Origin: Alphaproteobacteria bacterium MarineAlpha12_Bin1
GTDB taxonomy: Bacteria; Pseudomonadota; Alphaproteobacteria; UBA6615
Length of the DNA: 64,000 nucleotides
NCBI GenBank assembly: GCA_002937505.1
Contig: PTJY01000002.1
Coordinates: forward strand, 426,748-490,747
Direction: 5' to 3'
Part shown: in pieces, positions 18,662 to 27,195 of the stretch
Layout: the number at the start of each line of letters is the position of its first letter
Numbering within the stretch: the stretch's first letter is position 1
The notes under the pieces: generated by a model
Told to the model about the DNA's origin: nothing
The model's input: only the letters and a program-made list of their open reading frames with translations
The model's database searches: none
Translations under genes and position numbers: made by a program

Positions 18662-18796
18662 AGTAAACATCTATACCATTAGCCGTTTTGAACTATGTGT
18701 TACACAATTGAAACCAATAAACAGGCAACATGTAAGTAGTTTTGCTGGGGATTTCTTTTTTTTGTTTCAAGCACATAGGCATAGCTGGGGGTTACC

Positions 18797-20209
18797 ATGC
18801 CGAATGACATTTTGAACGGAAAAGTGGTGCCCTCTTCCGGCGAAGGTGGTTTGGGTGCCCCTACGAGACATCCAATTGAATGGCAAGACCCCGCATATTA
18901 CGATGAGGAAGGTCTTGACTCGGAACTTAGACGTGTCTTCGATATATGTCACGGGTGCAGGCGTTGCTTTAATCTTTGCGATAGTTTTCCGCGTCTTTTT
19001 GATTTGATAGATGAGTCGGATACTGGAGAACTTGATTCAGTTGAATCAGAGGATTTTAAATCAGTAGTAGACGCATGCACGTTTTGTGACATGTGTTTTT
19101 TGACTAAATGTCCATATGTCCCACCGCACGAGTTTAATATAGATTTTCCTCATTTGATGTTGCGCTATCGGGCAGTTGAAAATAGCAAAAATCAGGTGCC
19201 AGTGACGAAACGTCAAATAAGTAAAACTGATCGCAACGGAAAAGTGGCGTCTTCTATATCTGGCTTAGTGAATTGGGCCTCTAGTGCAGATAATGGTGTT
19301 AGCCGCGCGGTAATTGAAAAAACAACTGGTATTGACCGCAGAGCCTCTTTGCCAAAGTTTTCTAAAAAAACATTTTCTAATGGTGCTAGATCAAACATGC
19401 CGGATGTTAATAAAGAGGCGCCGGGATACGGTAGAAAAGCAATTTTGTACGCCACCTGCTTTATAAACTATAATAACCCGTTGATGGGGGAGCTAACCAG
19501 AAAAGTGTTGGCTCACAATGGGGTGACTACAGAAATAATTTATCCATCCTGTTGTGGCATGCCACAATTAGAGCAAGGTGATCTGAAGGAAGTTTCTAAC
19601 AAAGCAAAAAGAGTTTCAACGGAAATGCAGCCCTGGGTTGATAAAGGTTATGATGTCATATCTTTGACGCCTAGTTGTTCCTTAATGCTTAAGTTTGAGT
19701 GGCCATTAATATTACCTGATAATAACGATGTGCTGAGATTAGCGGAAGCTACTAGTGATGTGTCAGAGTATATAGTGGAATTATCTAAAAACGAAGGTCT
19801 AGTAGAAGGTCTTAATCCGATGCCTGGCCCAATAGCGTTGCATTTAGCCTGTCATTCCAGGGCACAAAACATGGGACAAAAGGCAACAGAGTTATTAAGT
19901 TTGATCCCCGACATTGATTTAAATGTAGTTGAGCGCTGTTCAGGTCATGGTGGTACTTGGGGCATTTATAAAGAAAACTTTGACACCTCCATTAAAGTTG
20001 GTCGACCTGTTGCAAATAAATCGAAAGAGGCCGCGTATATAGTCTCTGAATGTCCACTTGCTGCGGATCATATATTGCAGGGTTTGGAACTGCTATCGAC
20101 AAAACAAGGTGGTTCAGGGGAAAAAAGCGATAGGACGTTTCCTTCTCGTTCTTTTCATCCAGTTGAGTTATTTGCAGCAGCGTATGGGTTTGACTCGAAA
20201 AACAAATAA
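18797..20209 (+). CDS. HdrD/GlpC-like iron-sulfur protein with CCG domains
   Basis: 470-residue Fe-S protein related to heterodisulfide reductase subunit D and GlpC. Two ferredoxin-like clusters near the N-terminus: CHGCRRCFNLC (about 51-61) and CTFCDMCFLTKCP (about 96-108). Two cysteine-rich CCG-type domains follow, with YPSCCGMPQLEQGD near 251 and LACHSRAQNMG plus ERCSGHGGTWG near 352-383. The substrate is unknown. Its place between a rubredoxin-less rubrerythrin and a DUF3501 gene is a recurring proteobacterial module, so an electron-delivery role to the diiron protein is a reasonable inference. Confidence 0.85.
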   Translation: MPNDILNGKVVPSSGEGGLGAPTRHPIEWQDPAYYDEEGLDSELRRVFDICHGCRRCFNLCDSFPRLFDLIDESDTGELDSVESEDFKSVVDACTFCDMCFLTKCPYVPPHEFNIDFPHLMLRYRAVENSKNQVPVTKRQISKTDRNGKVASSISGLVNWASSADNGVSRAVIEKTTGIDRRASLPKFSKKTFSNGARSNMPDVNKEAPGYGRKAILYATCFINYNNPLMGELTRKVLAHNGVTTEIIYPSCCGMPQLEQGDLKEVSNKAKRVSTEMQPWVDKGYDVISLTPSCSLMLKFEWPLILPDNNDVLRLAEATSDVSEYIVELSKNEGLVEGLNPMPGPIALHLACHSRAQNMGQKATELLSLIPDIDLNVVERCSGHGGTWGIYKENFDTSIKVGRPVANKSKEAAYIVSECPLAADHILQGLELLSTKQGGSGEKSDRTFPSRSFHPVELFAAAYGFDSKNK

Positions 20210-20229
20210 AAAAGATAATTGAGGGTGGG

Positions 20230-20820
20230 ATGATTGGTAAGCACGAGATACGCCGTGAAGATATTTTAGCGCCAGATGTTTATGCTGCTGAACGTTCTGC
20301 GCGTCGCAGTGAAGTGGTTTTGATAAAGAAGCATAGACGCATCGAAGTAGGTCCCGTAGCCTCGTTTTATTTTGAGAACTACGCAACTATGTGGCATCAA
20401 ATTCATGAAATGTTGTTTATCGAAAAAGGTGGAGAAGAACAGATAAGTGATGAGATCGAGGCTTACAATCCACTTATACCCAAAGGGAGAGAGCTCATTG
20501 CAACTGTAATGTTTGAAATCGATGACGAAATAAGACGGCGTAACTTTTTAGCCCGCTTAGGGGGGGTTGAAGAAACAGCCTTTTTACGTTTCAACGATGA
20601 AAAAATTATGGGCATACCTGAGGCAGACATAGATCGGACTACCTCCGAGGGGAAAGCAAGTGCTGTGCAGTTTATCCGTTTCCCATTTAGTGATGAGCAG
20701 GTTAAGAATTTTAATTCTAGTGATGCCGAAATTATAATAGGGTTTAATCACCCCAATTATAGTCATATGGCTGTTATGTCTCTTTCCGTAAAAGAAGCTC
20801 TAGTAAAAGACTTTGATTAG
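20230..20820 (+). CDS. DUF3501 family protein
   Basis: 196-residue protein with no known catalytic motif. The pattern KHEIRREDILAPDVYAAERSARR at the start, VGPVASFYFENYATMWHQIHEML near 40, and EAYNPLIPKGRELIATVMFEI near 77 matches DUF3501, whose members usually accompany the rubrerythrin and HdrD-like genes. Function is not established. It starts 20 bases after the Fe-S protein gene with GAGGGTGGG just upstream. Confidence 0.8.
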   Translation: MIGKHEIRREDILAPDVYAAERSARRSEVVLIKKHRRIEVGPVASFYFENYATMWHQIHEMLFIEKGGEEQISDEIEAYNPLIPKGRELIATVMFEIDDEIRRRNFLARLGGVEETAFLRFNDEKIMGIPEADIDRTTSEGKASAVQFIRFPFSDEQVKNFNSSDAEIIIGFNHPNYSHMAVMSLSVKEALVKDFD

Positions 20821-20829
20821 ATTTTTTGA

Positions 20830-21345
20830 TTACTCTTTAAACTCTCCACTAAGAACCCCCCAAAGAGCATTCTGAGGAATCCAGCCAGTGATTTTTGGTC
20901 TATCGGTGGCTATATGACACCACTCGTTCTTGCATGTAATCAAAAAAGCAATAACGCCTCTTTCTAAGTATGCTCTAACTCGAGAAGATTTATTAGGTTT
21001 TATGTATATTTTCTGTACTTTATTTTCTATAGCAACAGACCGTTTGTTATGAACAAGGGTTTTATAGAGCCAGCCGGATATTCCCTCTTGAGTTTCTATC
21101 TTACGCCAATCATCGTATTCTGAAATAATTTTTACTGGTAAATTTGTATATGTATAAACCCAGTCAATCGGATAACGTTTTGAGGGGCCTGTCCTGAGGT
21201 TTGCAACGTTTGATTTTAGACTGACAAACCGAGGTAATGGTAGACCTGTGTCAGCTAAAACGGAGATTTGACTAATAAAAGTAAATGAACTTAAAAGGCA
21301 TATAAAATAAACTCGCTTGAGCACTTTTTTTAAAGGTAGATTCAT
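20830..21345 (-). CDS. Secreted bacterial SH3-domain protein
   Basis: 171-residue protein with a Sec signal peptide (MNLPLKKVLKRVYFICLLSS, likely cleavage after VLA, about residue 31). Two bacterial SH3 repeats follow: SLKSNVANLRTGPSKRYPIDW through GWLYKTLVH (about 42-97), and a second ending HIATDRPKITGWIPQNALWG. Such proteins commonly bind cell wall in the periplasm; the precise role is unknown. The frame opens at TTG 21366, but ATG 21345 has AAGGA upstream and gives a standard signal peptide. Converges on the DUF3501 gene. Confidence 0.8.
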   Translation of the reverse strand: MNLPLKKVLKRVYFICLLSSFTFISQISVLADTGLPLPRFVSLKSNVANLRTGPSKRYPIDWVYTYTNLPVKIISEYDDWRKIETQEGISGWLYKTLVHNKRSVAIENKVQKIYIKPNKSSRVRAYLERGVIAFLITCKNEWCHIATDRPKITGWIPQNALWGVLSGEFKE

Positions 21346-21536
21346 AATAAATATGTCCTTACGCAACTTCTCCGTGATCGGTCAAGATTTTGTGGGTCAT
21401 CAATTATTAAATTTCTATTGCTAGCTAAATAAAGAATCACAAACAGAATGATAGAAATTTTTCAAAAAAAACATCAATAAGGCTTGAAAAAAAATAGAAA
21501 GCCTAATTCTAAAATAATAAAAAAAAGGCGGTAGTT

Positions 21537-21926
21537 TTGAAATATAATGCAGATAAATTTTTAAGATTATGGGTGGACTTATTCAATGGATTAGAAGCCC
21601 AGTCATTAGTGGATTTATACGACAGTAACGCTACTTTAATTCCCACATTTTCGCCTAATAGGACGATCTTTAAAGCTGATATTAAAAATTATTTCGATGG
21701 GCTTTTTACAAAAGATTCAGTGAATGTGACGGTAAATGAAGTTAAAGAAAACTCGTTTAATACTCTCGAAGGTCTGAATGTTATTTATGGCACTTATACG
21801 TTTTCGTTTAAAGCTGATAAAACCTTTCTTAAATTTCCAGCTCGTTTTACATTTTTATTAGATTTTAACCGCCCTGGGCCTATAATTCATCATCATTCCT
21901 CTCTAATTTCCGAAATCAAGGATTAA
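21537..21926 (+). CDS. NTF2-like (SnoaL/DUF4440-type) small protein
   Basis: 129 residues resembling the NTF2-like superfamily often labelled calcium/calmodulin-dependent kinase II association domain or SgcJ/EcaC. Visible features: FLRLWVDLFNGLEAQSLVDLY at the start, NATLIPTFSPNRTIFKADIK, and an end with GPIIHHHSSLISE. No specific reaction can be assigned. It starts with TTG 21537, with AGGCGG about 6 bases upstream. It stands alone between a minus-strand SH3 gene and the amidohydrolase. Confidence 0.7.
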   Translation: MKYNADKFLRLWVDLFNGLEAQSLVDLYDSNATLIPTFSPNRTIFKADIKNYFDGLFTKDSVNVTVNEVKENSFNTLEGLNVIYGTYTFSFKADKTFLKFPARFTFLLDFNRPGPIIHHHSSLISEIKD

Positions 21927-22106
21927 AGTAGCTTCTTGATTAGTTTCGAAAGCTTAAAGAAAGAGTAGAACTATTTGTTTTCATAGAAACTACTAAACCC
22001 ATGTCTGTATAACGATAGGTCAAGCTAATTTATTATTATCTAACTGTCTTGAATACTACATACCTGAATATTAGAGTTCATATCTGAGTAATAATATGGA
22101 GATGTC

Positions 22107-23459
22107 ATGGAAAAGATCCTAATACAGGGGGGCACTGTCATTTCGATGGAGCCAGGTCAGTCAGATGGATCAATTAAAAATGTTCTTATAGAAAATGGAC
22201 AAATTCTTGACGTTGGGGATATTGCCCCCTCTGAACACTCAGAAGTCATTGATGCTGCGGGCTGTATTGTCCTTCCAGGTTTGATAGATTCACATGTCCA
22301 CACCTGGCAAACCGGACTGAGAGGTATTGCCGGAGACTGGACAGTTCCTCAATATATGCGAGCGATGCACCGAGGCTTAGCAACCCATTTCCAGCCCGAA
22401 GATATATATATAGCAAATCTGATAGGTGCCTTATCGAAGTTGGACGCCGGCATAACGACGCTAGTTGATTGGTGTCACAATAATCCAACACCAGATCATA
22501 CTAACGGCGCTATTGAAGGACTGGTCGAATCAGGAGCCAGAGCAGTTTTTCTGCACGGGTCTCCCAAACCTGACCCTAAACCCGGGCAGAAGCATTACAG
22601 CGAGGTGCCCATGCCTCAAGGCGAGATAAAACGACTTCGTACAGGCCTTCTGGCTTCCGACGATGCGTTGGTTACACTCGGTCTTGCCGTTCTTGGCCCG
22701 CAATACTCTGTTTATGATGTTTGTGAGCAGGACTATAGATTAGCAAAAGATTACCAACTAGTTGTAAGCGCCCATACTGGTGGTGGTCCCATGCTTGCAC
22801 CAGGTTCATTTGAAAAACTTATTGAACTCAACTTAATTGATGAAAGAAGTAATATTGTGCACGCTAATAACTTTGATGATGAACTGGTCAAAGTTCTGGC
22901 AGACGCAGGTGCATCATTTACTGTAACAGCTGATGTTGAGATGCAAATGGGATTTGGGAATCCGCTTACTGGTTGTCTGCGTAGAATAGGTGCACTTATG
23001 ACTATAGGGTCCGATGTTGAGCCTGCGACATCTGGAGATATGTTTGGTGCAATGAGACTCACTATGAATGTCCAGCGTAACATTGATAACCTTAGCTCTC
23101 TCAGTAGAGATGGTTCCTTGCCTGAAACATCATCAATATCTTGTGCAGAGGCTCTTCAATGGATAACTATAAATGGAGCCCGCATGATAAAGAAAGAGAA
23201 TGTCATAGGCACAATAGAATCTGGTAAAAAAGCTGACATTATTATAATACGTGGCGAGGATCTAAACCTTTTTCCAATGAACAACGCAGTAAATGCTGTC
23301 GTTCGTTACGCTAATCCAGGAAACGTCGATACAGTTATCGTTGATGGGAAAGTTCTGAAGAGGAATGGCAAGCTTCTTTTCAATGATATTTCACAGAAAA
23401 AAGAGGCGCTATTGGAATCAAGTCAACGCATTTTGTCTGATGTCGGTTTTCTAGAGTAA
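22107..23459 (+). CDS. Amidohydrolase (cytosine deaminase/TRZ-ATZ type)
   Basis: 450-residue metal-dependent hydrolase of the amidohydrolase superfamily, TIM barrel with a flanking beta domain. Metal ligands are visible: HVHTWQ near residue 63, AHTGGG near 222, HANNFDD near 249 and GSDVEPATSGD near 299. The C-terminus has NGARMIKKENVIGTIESGKKADIIIIRG, typical of the atrazine chlorohydrolase/8-oxoguanine deaminase branch. The substrate cannot be read from sequence. It looks monocistronic with long gaps either side. Small hand counts of three lines give about 47-53 % GC, somewhat above most neighbours. Confidence 0.85.
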   Translation: MEKILIQGGTVISMEPGQSDGSIKNVLIENGQILDVGDIAPSEHSEVIDAAGCIVLPGLIDSHVHTWQTGLRGIAGDWTVPQYMRAMHRGLATHFQPEDIYIANLIGALSKLDAGITTLVDWCHNNPTPDHTNGAIEGLVESGARAVFLHGSPKPDPKPGQKHYSEVPMPQGEIKRLRTGLLASDDALVTLGLAVLGPQYSVYDVCEQDYRLAKDYQLVVSAHTGGGPMLAPGSFEKLIELNLIDERSNIVHANNFDDELVKVLADAGASFTVTADVEMQMGFGNPLTGCLRRIGALMTIGSDVEPATSGDMFGAMRLTMNVQRNIDNLSSLSRDGSLPETSSISCAEALQWITINGARMIKKENVIGTIESGKKADIIIIRGEDLNLFPMNNAVNAVVRYANPGNVDTVIVDGKVLKRNGKLLFNDISQKKEALLESSQRILSDVGFLE

Positions 23460-23529
23460 AACTAGTTTTAATGGCACCAATTGTTACTTAATATCTCTAA
23501 TTAATACGACTTAAGACTTACATAAGTTT

Positions 23530-24315
23530 TCATTCATTTGAATTTTGAATGGATGGATGATCCCCACACAAAGCACAGTTTGGATTGTGGGGAACTTTAA
23601 TGTTATGGAAGCCAGACTTTAAGGAATCAAATATTAGAATTCTGCCTGCCATGCTGTCACCAAGATCGAGTAGTTCTTTAATTGCCTCAACTGCTTGTAA
23701 TGATCCCATAACCCCAGCTAAAGCTCCTAAAACTCCTGCTTCTTCACAACGCGGGATCAAATCAGGTGGAGGGGGCTCAGAAAATAGACAACGATAGCAA
23801 GCCGTTTTTTGATTTTGTTTTTGTCGAAATGTATAGAGCTGGCCTTCAAATCGCAGGAGGGCGGCACTAATGAGGGTTTTATTTAGGTGATAGCAAGTGT
23901 CATTGAGTAAGTATCTTGTTTCAAAATTATCTGAGCCATCTAAAATCACATCGTAAAATGAAATAATATTTGCGGCATTTTGATTATTTAAACGTAAATT
24001 ATGCGAGTTTACCTCTATACCTGGATTGAGCTCTGCAATTGTTTGCATTGCACTGTCGGTTTTTTTGATGCCCAGCCGTTTGGTGTTGTGTATTACTTGG
24101 CGCTGCAGGTTGGTTAGGTCAACTTCATCATCATCGACTATACCTAAACAACCAATGCCAGCTGCAGCTAAATATAGCAAGGCAGGTGCCCCTAATCCTC
24201 CAGCTCCAACAACAAGGACCTTTGATTCAAGTAGTCGTTTCTGCCCCTCCTCGCCAACCTCGTCTAAAATCAGGTGTCTGGCATAACGATGAAACTGTTC
24301 CTCTGAAAAATCCAT
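23530..24315 (-). CDS. moeB: ThiF/MoeB-family sulfur-carrier adenylyltransferase
   Basis: E1-like enzyme that adenylates the C-terminus of a sulfur carrier such as MoaD or ThiS. 261 residues. ATP-binding VVGAGGLGAPALLYLAAAG near 32, DDDEVDLTNLQRQ near 60, and zinc-binding pairs CYRCLFSEPPPP and CALCGDHPS are intact. The C-terminal rhodanese domain of longer homologues is absent. The frame opens at TTG 24330, overlapping the cysK stop, but AAGGA stands 7 bases ahead of ATG 24315, which gives the family start MDFSEEQFHRYARH. MoeB and ThiF cannot be separated by sequence alone. Confidence 0.85.
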   Translation of the reverse strand: MDFSEEQFHRYARHLILDEVGEEGQKRLLESKVLVVGAGGLGAPALLYLAAAGIGCLGIVDDDEVDLTNLQRQVIHNTKRLGIKKTDSAMQTIAELNPGIEVNSHNLRLNNQNAANIISFYDVILDGSDNFETRYLLNDTCYHLNKTLISAALLRFEGQLYTFRQKQNQKTACYRCLFSEPPPPDLIPRCEEAGVLGALAGVMGSLQAVEAIKELLDLGDSMAGRILIFDSLKSGFHNIKVPHNPNCALCGDHPSIQNSNE

Positions 24316-24326
24316 TTTCTGTTCCT

Positions 24327-25286
24327 TCAAATCCCTTCGAAAAGAGATGTAGAGAGATACCGTTCTGCAAATGATGGTAAGATTACAACTATAGACTGAC
24401 CAGTCATTTCGTCTCGTTTGCTAACCTCCAGAGCGGCTGCTAATGCGGCACCGGAAGAAATACCGCATGGTATTCCTTCAAATCTTGCTGCTAAACGGGC
24501 CATTCGAAGGGCGGTTTCATTGGCGATGGGTAGAACTTCATCAATTAGATCAGTGTTTAGTATATCAGGAATAAAACCTGCGCCTATTCCTTGGATTTTG
24601 TGTATTCCTGGGGCTCCTCCTGAAAGTACGGAGCTGTCCTCAGGCTCAACGGCAAATATTTTAACATCCGGTTTGAGAGTTTTTAAAGTTTCTGCGATGC
24701 CCGTTAGGGTGCCTCCTGTGCCGACTCCCGTTACTACTGCATTTACATCTCCATTTGTGTCATTCCAAATTTCATGCGCTGTTGTATTTCGATGGATTTC
24801 TGGATTGGCAGTATTTTTAAATTGCTGCGGCATAAATGAGTTGGGAGTTTCTGAGATAATTTTTTCTGCCTTACTTATGGCGCCTCTGATACCATCTGCT
24901 GCCGGCGTTAATATTAGTTCTGCTCCCATTAATAATAACATTTTCCTACGTTCTTGTGACATAGAGTCGGGCATAACTAAAATACATCGGTATCCTCTTG
25001 CTGCAGCAACAAATGCTAGCGCTATACCAGTATTACCAGAGGTTGGTTCCACTATAACACTATCTGAATTGAGCTTTTTTTCTTTCTCCGCCGCCGCTAT
25101 CATTGCTAAACCTATTCTATCTTTGACTGACGCCAAAGGATTAAAAAATTCAAGCTTGGCCAATACATCTGCCTTTGAGTTTTCTTGAACAGTTAGCTTG
25201 TTAATACGAACCAAAGGTGTAGCGCCAATGGTATCAGTAATAGAGTCATAAATTTTTCCACGAAACTCTTTTAAATTTTCCTTCAT
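24327..25286 (-). CDS. cysK: Cysteine synthase (O-acetylserine sulfhydrylase)
   Basis: PLP enzyme that makes cysteine from O-acetylserine and sulfide. 319 residues. The PLP lysine is in FFNPLASVKDRIG (about residue 52), the substrate loop is EPTSGNTGIAL, and the glycine-rich phosphate cradle is VTGVGTGGTLTG. The opening RGKIYDSITDTIGATPLVR is a CysK hallmark. It lies 24 bases after the Rrf2 regulator, and a short overlap or near-abutment with moeB suggests one operon linking cysteine supply and sulfur transfer. Confidence 0.94.
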   Translation of the reverse strand: MKENLKEFRGKIYDSITDTIGATPLVRINKLTVQENSKADVLAKLEFFNPLASVKDRIGLAMIAAAEKEKKLNSDSVIVEPTSGNTGIALAFVAAARGYRCILVMPDSMSQERRKMLLLMGAELILTPAADGIRGAISKAEKIISETPNSFMPQQFKNTANPEIHRNTTAHEIWNDTNGDVNAVVTGVGTGGTLTGIAETLKTLKPDVKIFAVEPEDSSVLSGGAPGIHKIQGIGAGFIPDILNTDLIDEVLPIANETALRMARLAARFEGIPCGISSGAALAAALEVSKRDEMTGQSIVVILPSFAERYLSTSLFEGI

Positions 25287-25310
25287 CGGATTGGCGAGTC
25301 CATTCTTTTA

Positions 25311-25766
25311 TTATATAGAAAAGTCAACTATTTCAGTTGAATCGCTATCTATTCCTCTTTCTCTCGCCAAATCGCATAAATCTTGTATTGATATTTGATC
25401 TAATAATTCCATGCTTTTAAAAGAAACCTTATCTAAAATCGGCTGAAGAACTTCGGAGCTTAATAGTGAAGTTTCATTTTTTTCTATTGACTGTTTGAGA
25501 GATTCCATCTCTAAGACGATCCTAGTAATTTCACCAACACTTATTCGTCTTCGTTCACGGGCAAGACGATACCCTCCTTTAGGCCCTCTAACCCCGTCAA
25601 GTATGCCAGCTTTGACAAGTTTCTGTAACACTTGTTCTAGATACCTTTTAGGTATTCCCTGCCGTTTTGTTATTTCTCCACTTTGCACAAGAGAAGCCCT
25701 TGAGTTGTAGGCTATATCAAGAACAGCTTCTACAGCAAAAATGGTTTTTCGTGATAGGCGGAACAT
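25311..25766 (-). CDS. Rrf2-family transcriptional regulator
   Basis: 151-residue winged-helix regulator of the Rrf2/IscR/CymR family. The N-terminus has the usual start LSRKTIFAVEAVLDIAYNS, then the recognition region IPKRYLEQVLQKLVKAGIL and the wing GVRGPKGGYRLARERR. The three-cysteine [2Fe-2S] cluster of IscR is absent; a lone Cys is near residue 135 (QDLCDLARERG). Its place directly before cysK resembles CymR-type control of cysteine synthesis, where CysK itself senses O-acetylserine. That link is inference. Confidence 0.86.
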   Translation of the reverse strand: MFRLSRKTIFAVEAVLDIAYNSRASLVQSGEITKRQGIPKRYLEQVLQKLVKAGILDGVRGPKGGYRLARERRRISVGEITRIVLEMESLKQSIEKNETSLLSSEVLQPILDKVSFKSMELLDQISIQDLCDLARERGIDSDSTEIVDFSI

Positions 25767-25854
25767 AGACAGCTAAATCTCCTAATATTAAAGGTTTTAG
25801 CTCGAGGATTATCGGTCCAGTAAACGTTATATATTTTAGTATATTTTGCGATTA

Positions 25855-27057
25855 TTATTTTTCATTAAAGCAATTAATTATTTTTTCAGACAATGTTTCA
25901 GCGACTTCGTTTTTAGTCATTTCTGGCCAATCTTCTACACCTGTATCATTTATAAAGTGGATCGTATTTTTGGACCCACCGAAAGTACCTTTTTCTGCTG
26001 AAACGTCGTTAGCTAGTAGCCAATCACATCCTTTCTTGTCTCTCTTGTTTTTAGCATTAGCGAGTATATTATCCGTTTCAGCTGCAAAACCAATAACCAA
26101 GGCTGGTCGATTTTTACCTGCAGAGCTTAGCGTTGCTAGGATGTCCGGGTTTGTGGCCATTGTTAACGTTGGAGGGGGGTCATCTGTTTTTTTAATTTTT
26201 GTTTTAGCCTCTTTATTTATGTGCCAATCGCTAACCGCAGCCGCGCAAACAGCTATGTCCACAGGTAATGCAGCTTCACAAGCATTTAGCATTTCTTGAG
26301 CGGTTTCAATGTGTTCTACTTCAACGCCAGCTGGGTCTGGTTGATTGGTTGGGCCTGAAACCAGTTTAGTTATGGCCCCTTGTCGTGCTAATGCTGCAGC
26401 AATGGCGTGTCCTTGTTTTCCAGAAGAACGGTTGGAGATGAACCTTACTGGATCAATAGGTTCTAGCGTGGGTCCACTAGTAACCAGCGCTCTCCTGCCA
26501 GCGAGGGGAGAGCTATCACCAAAATATTTTATTATTTCTTCAGTAATTTCCTCAGGTTCAACCATCCTTCCAGGGCCAAACTCTCCGCATGCCATATCCC
26601 CTTCTTCAGGGCCGACAATTTTTATTCCTCTTTTATGCAATGTAAGAAGATTCGCTTGTGTGGCAGCATTTTCCCACATTCTGACATTCATGGCTGGCAC
26701 CGCCATAACTGGTTTATTAGTTGCCAATAGTGTGGTTGATGCCAGATCATCCGCAATTCCTTGTGCTATTTTGGCAAGTAAATCTGCGCTTGCTGGTGCT
26801 ACCACTATAAGATCTGTTTCTCTTGAGAGCCTAATATGCCCCATTTCGGCTTCGTCAGTTAGAGAAAATAAGTCTTTATAAACTTTATTTTCGCTGAGCG
26901 ATGACACAGCAAGAGGGGTCACGAATTCTGCGCCACCTTTCGTTAATATACATCTCACGGTTAGTCCGGTCTTTTTCATTATCCGGATCAATTCAAGGCT
27001 TTTATAGGCAGCTATTCCGCCGCTGATAATTAATAGTACTCTTTTTCCGTAAAGCAT
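25855..27057 (-). CDS. coaBC: Bifunctional PPC decarboxylase / pantothenate-cysteine ligase (CoaBC)
   Basis: Two consecutive steps of coenzyme A synthesis. 400 residues from this start. N-terminal flavoprotein CoaC half (about 1-180): GKRVLLIISGGIAAYKSLELIR, VVAPASADLLAKIAQG, AVPAMNVRMW and the catalytic-Cys segment MACGEFGPGRM. C-terminal CoaB half (about 190-395): TSGPTLEPIDPVRFISNRSS and KTKIKKTDD. The frame opens at GTG 27069, but GGAAG ends only at that codon. ATG 27057 (MLYGKRVLL) is preferred. It uses cysteine, whose synthesis gene lies just downstream. Confidence 0.93.
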   Translation of the reverse strand: MLYGKRVLLIISGGIAAYKSLELIRIMKKTGLTVRCILTKGGAEFVTPLAVSSLSENKVYKDLFSLTDEAEMGHIRLSRETDLIVVAPASADLLAKIAQGIADDLASTTLLATNKPVMAVPAMNVRMWENAATQANLLTLHKRGIKIVGPEEGDMACGEFGPGRMVEPEEITEEIIKYFGDSSPLAGRRALVTSGPTLEPIDPVRFISNRSSGKQGHAIAAALARQGAITKLVSGPTNQPDPAGVEVEHIETAQEMLNACEAALPVDIAVCAAAVSDWHINKEAKTKIKKTDDPPPTLTMATNPDILATLSSAGKNRPALVIGFAAETDNILANAKNKRDKKGCDWLLANDVSAEKGTFGGSKNTIHFINDTGVEDWPEMTKNEVAETLSEKIINCFNEK

Positions 27058-27195
27058 ATTGTGTGTCACTTCCGTTAAGGAAGAATAATTATCACTTAAT
27101 AGTATTTTACAACTACTTTGTGTGGAAACTTATACCTGTGCACAGTTTGGAGCAAGTCGATCAATATAAAATTTTATATTAGTTTTAAGGCAGGG

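Noticed and set aside
21470..21530. AGGCTT / AAGCCT hairpin between the SH3 and NTF2-like genes
   Set aside because: Six-base stem with a 14-base A-rich loop and no T tract after it on the relevant strand.
24418..25188. Plus-strand 256-residue frame inside cysK
   Set aside because: Antisense to cysK; hydrophobic and Ala/Ser-rich composition comes from the complementary strand and it has no family signal.
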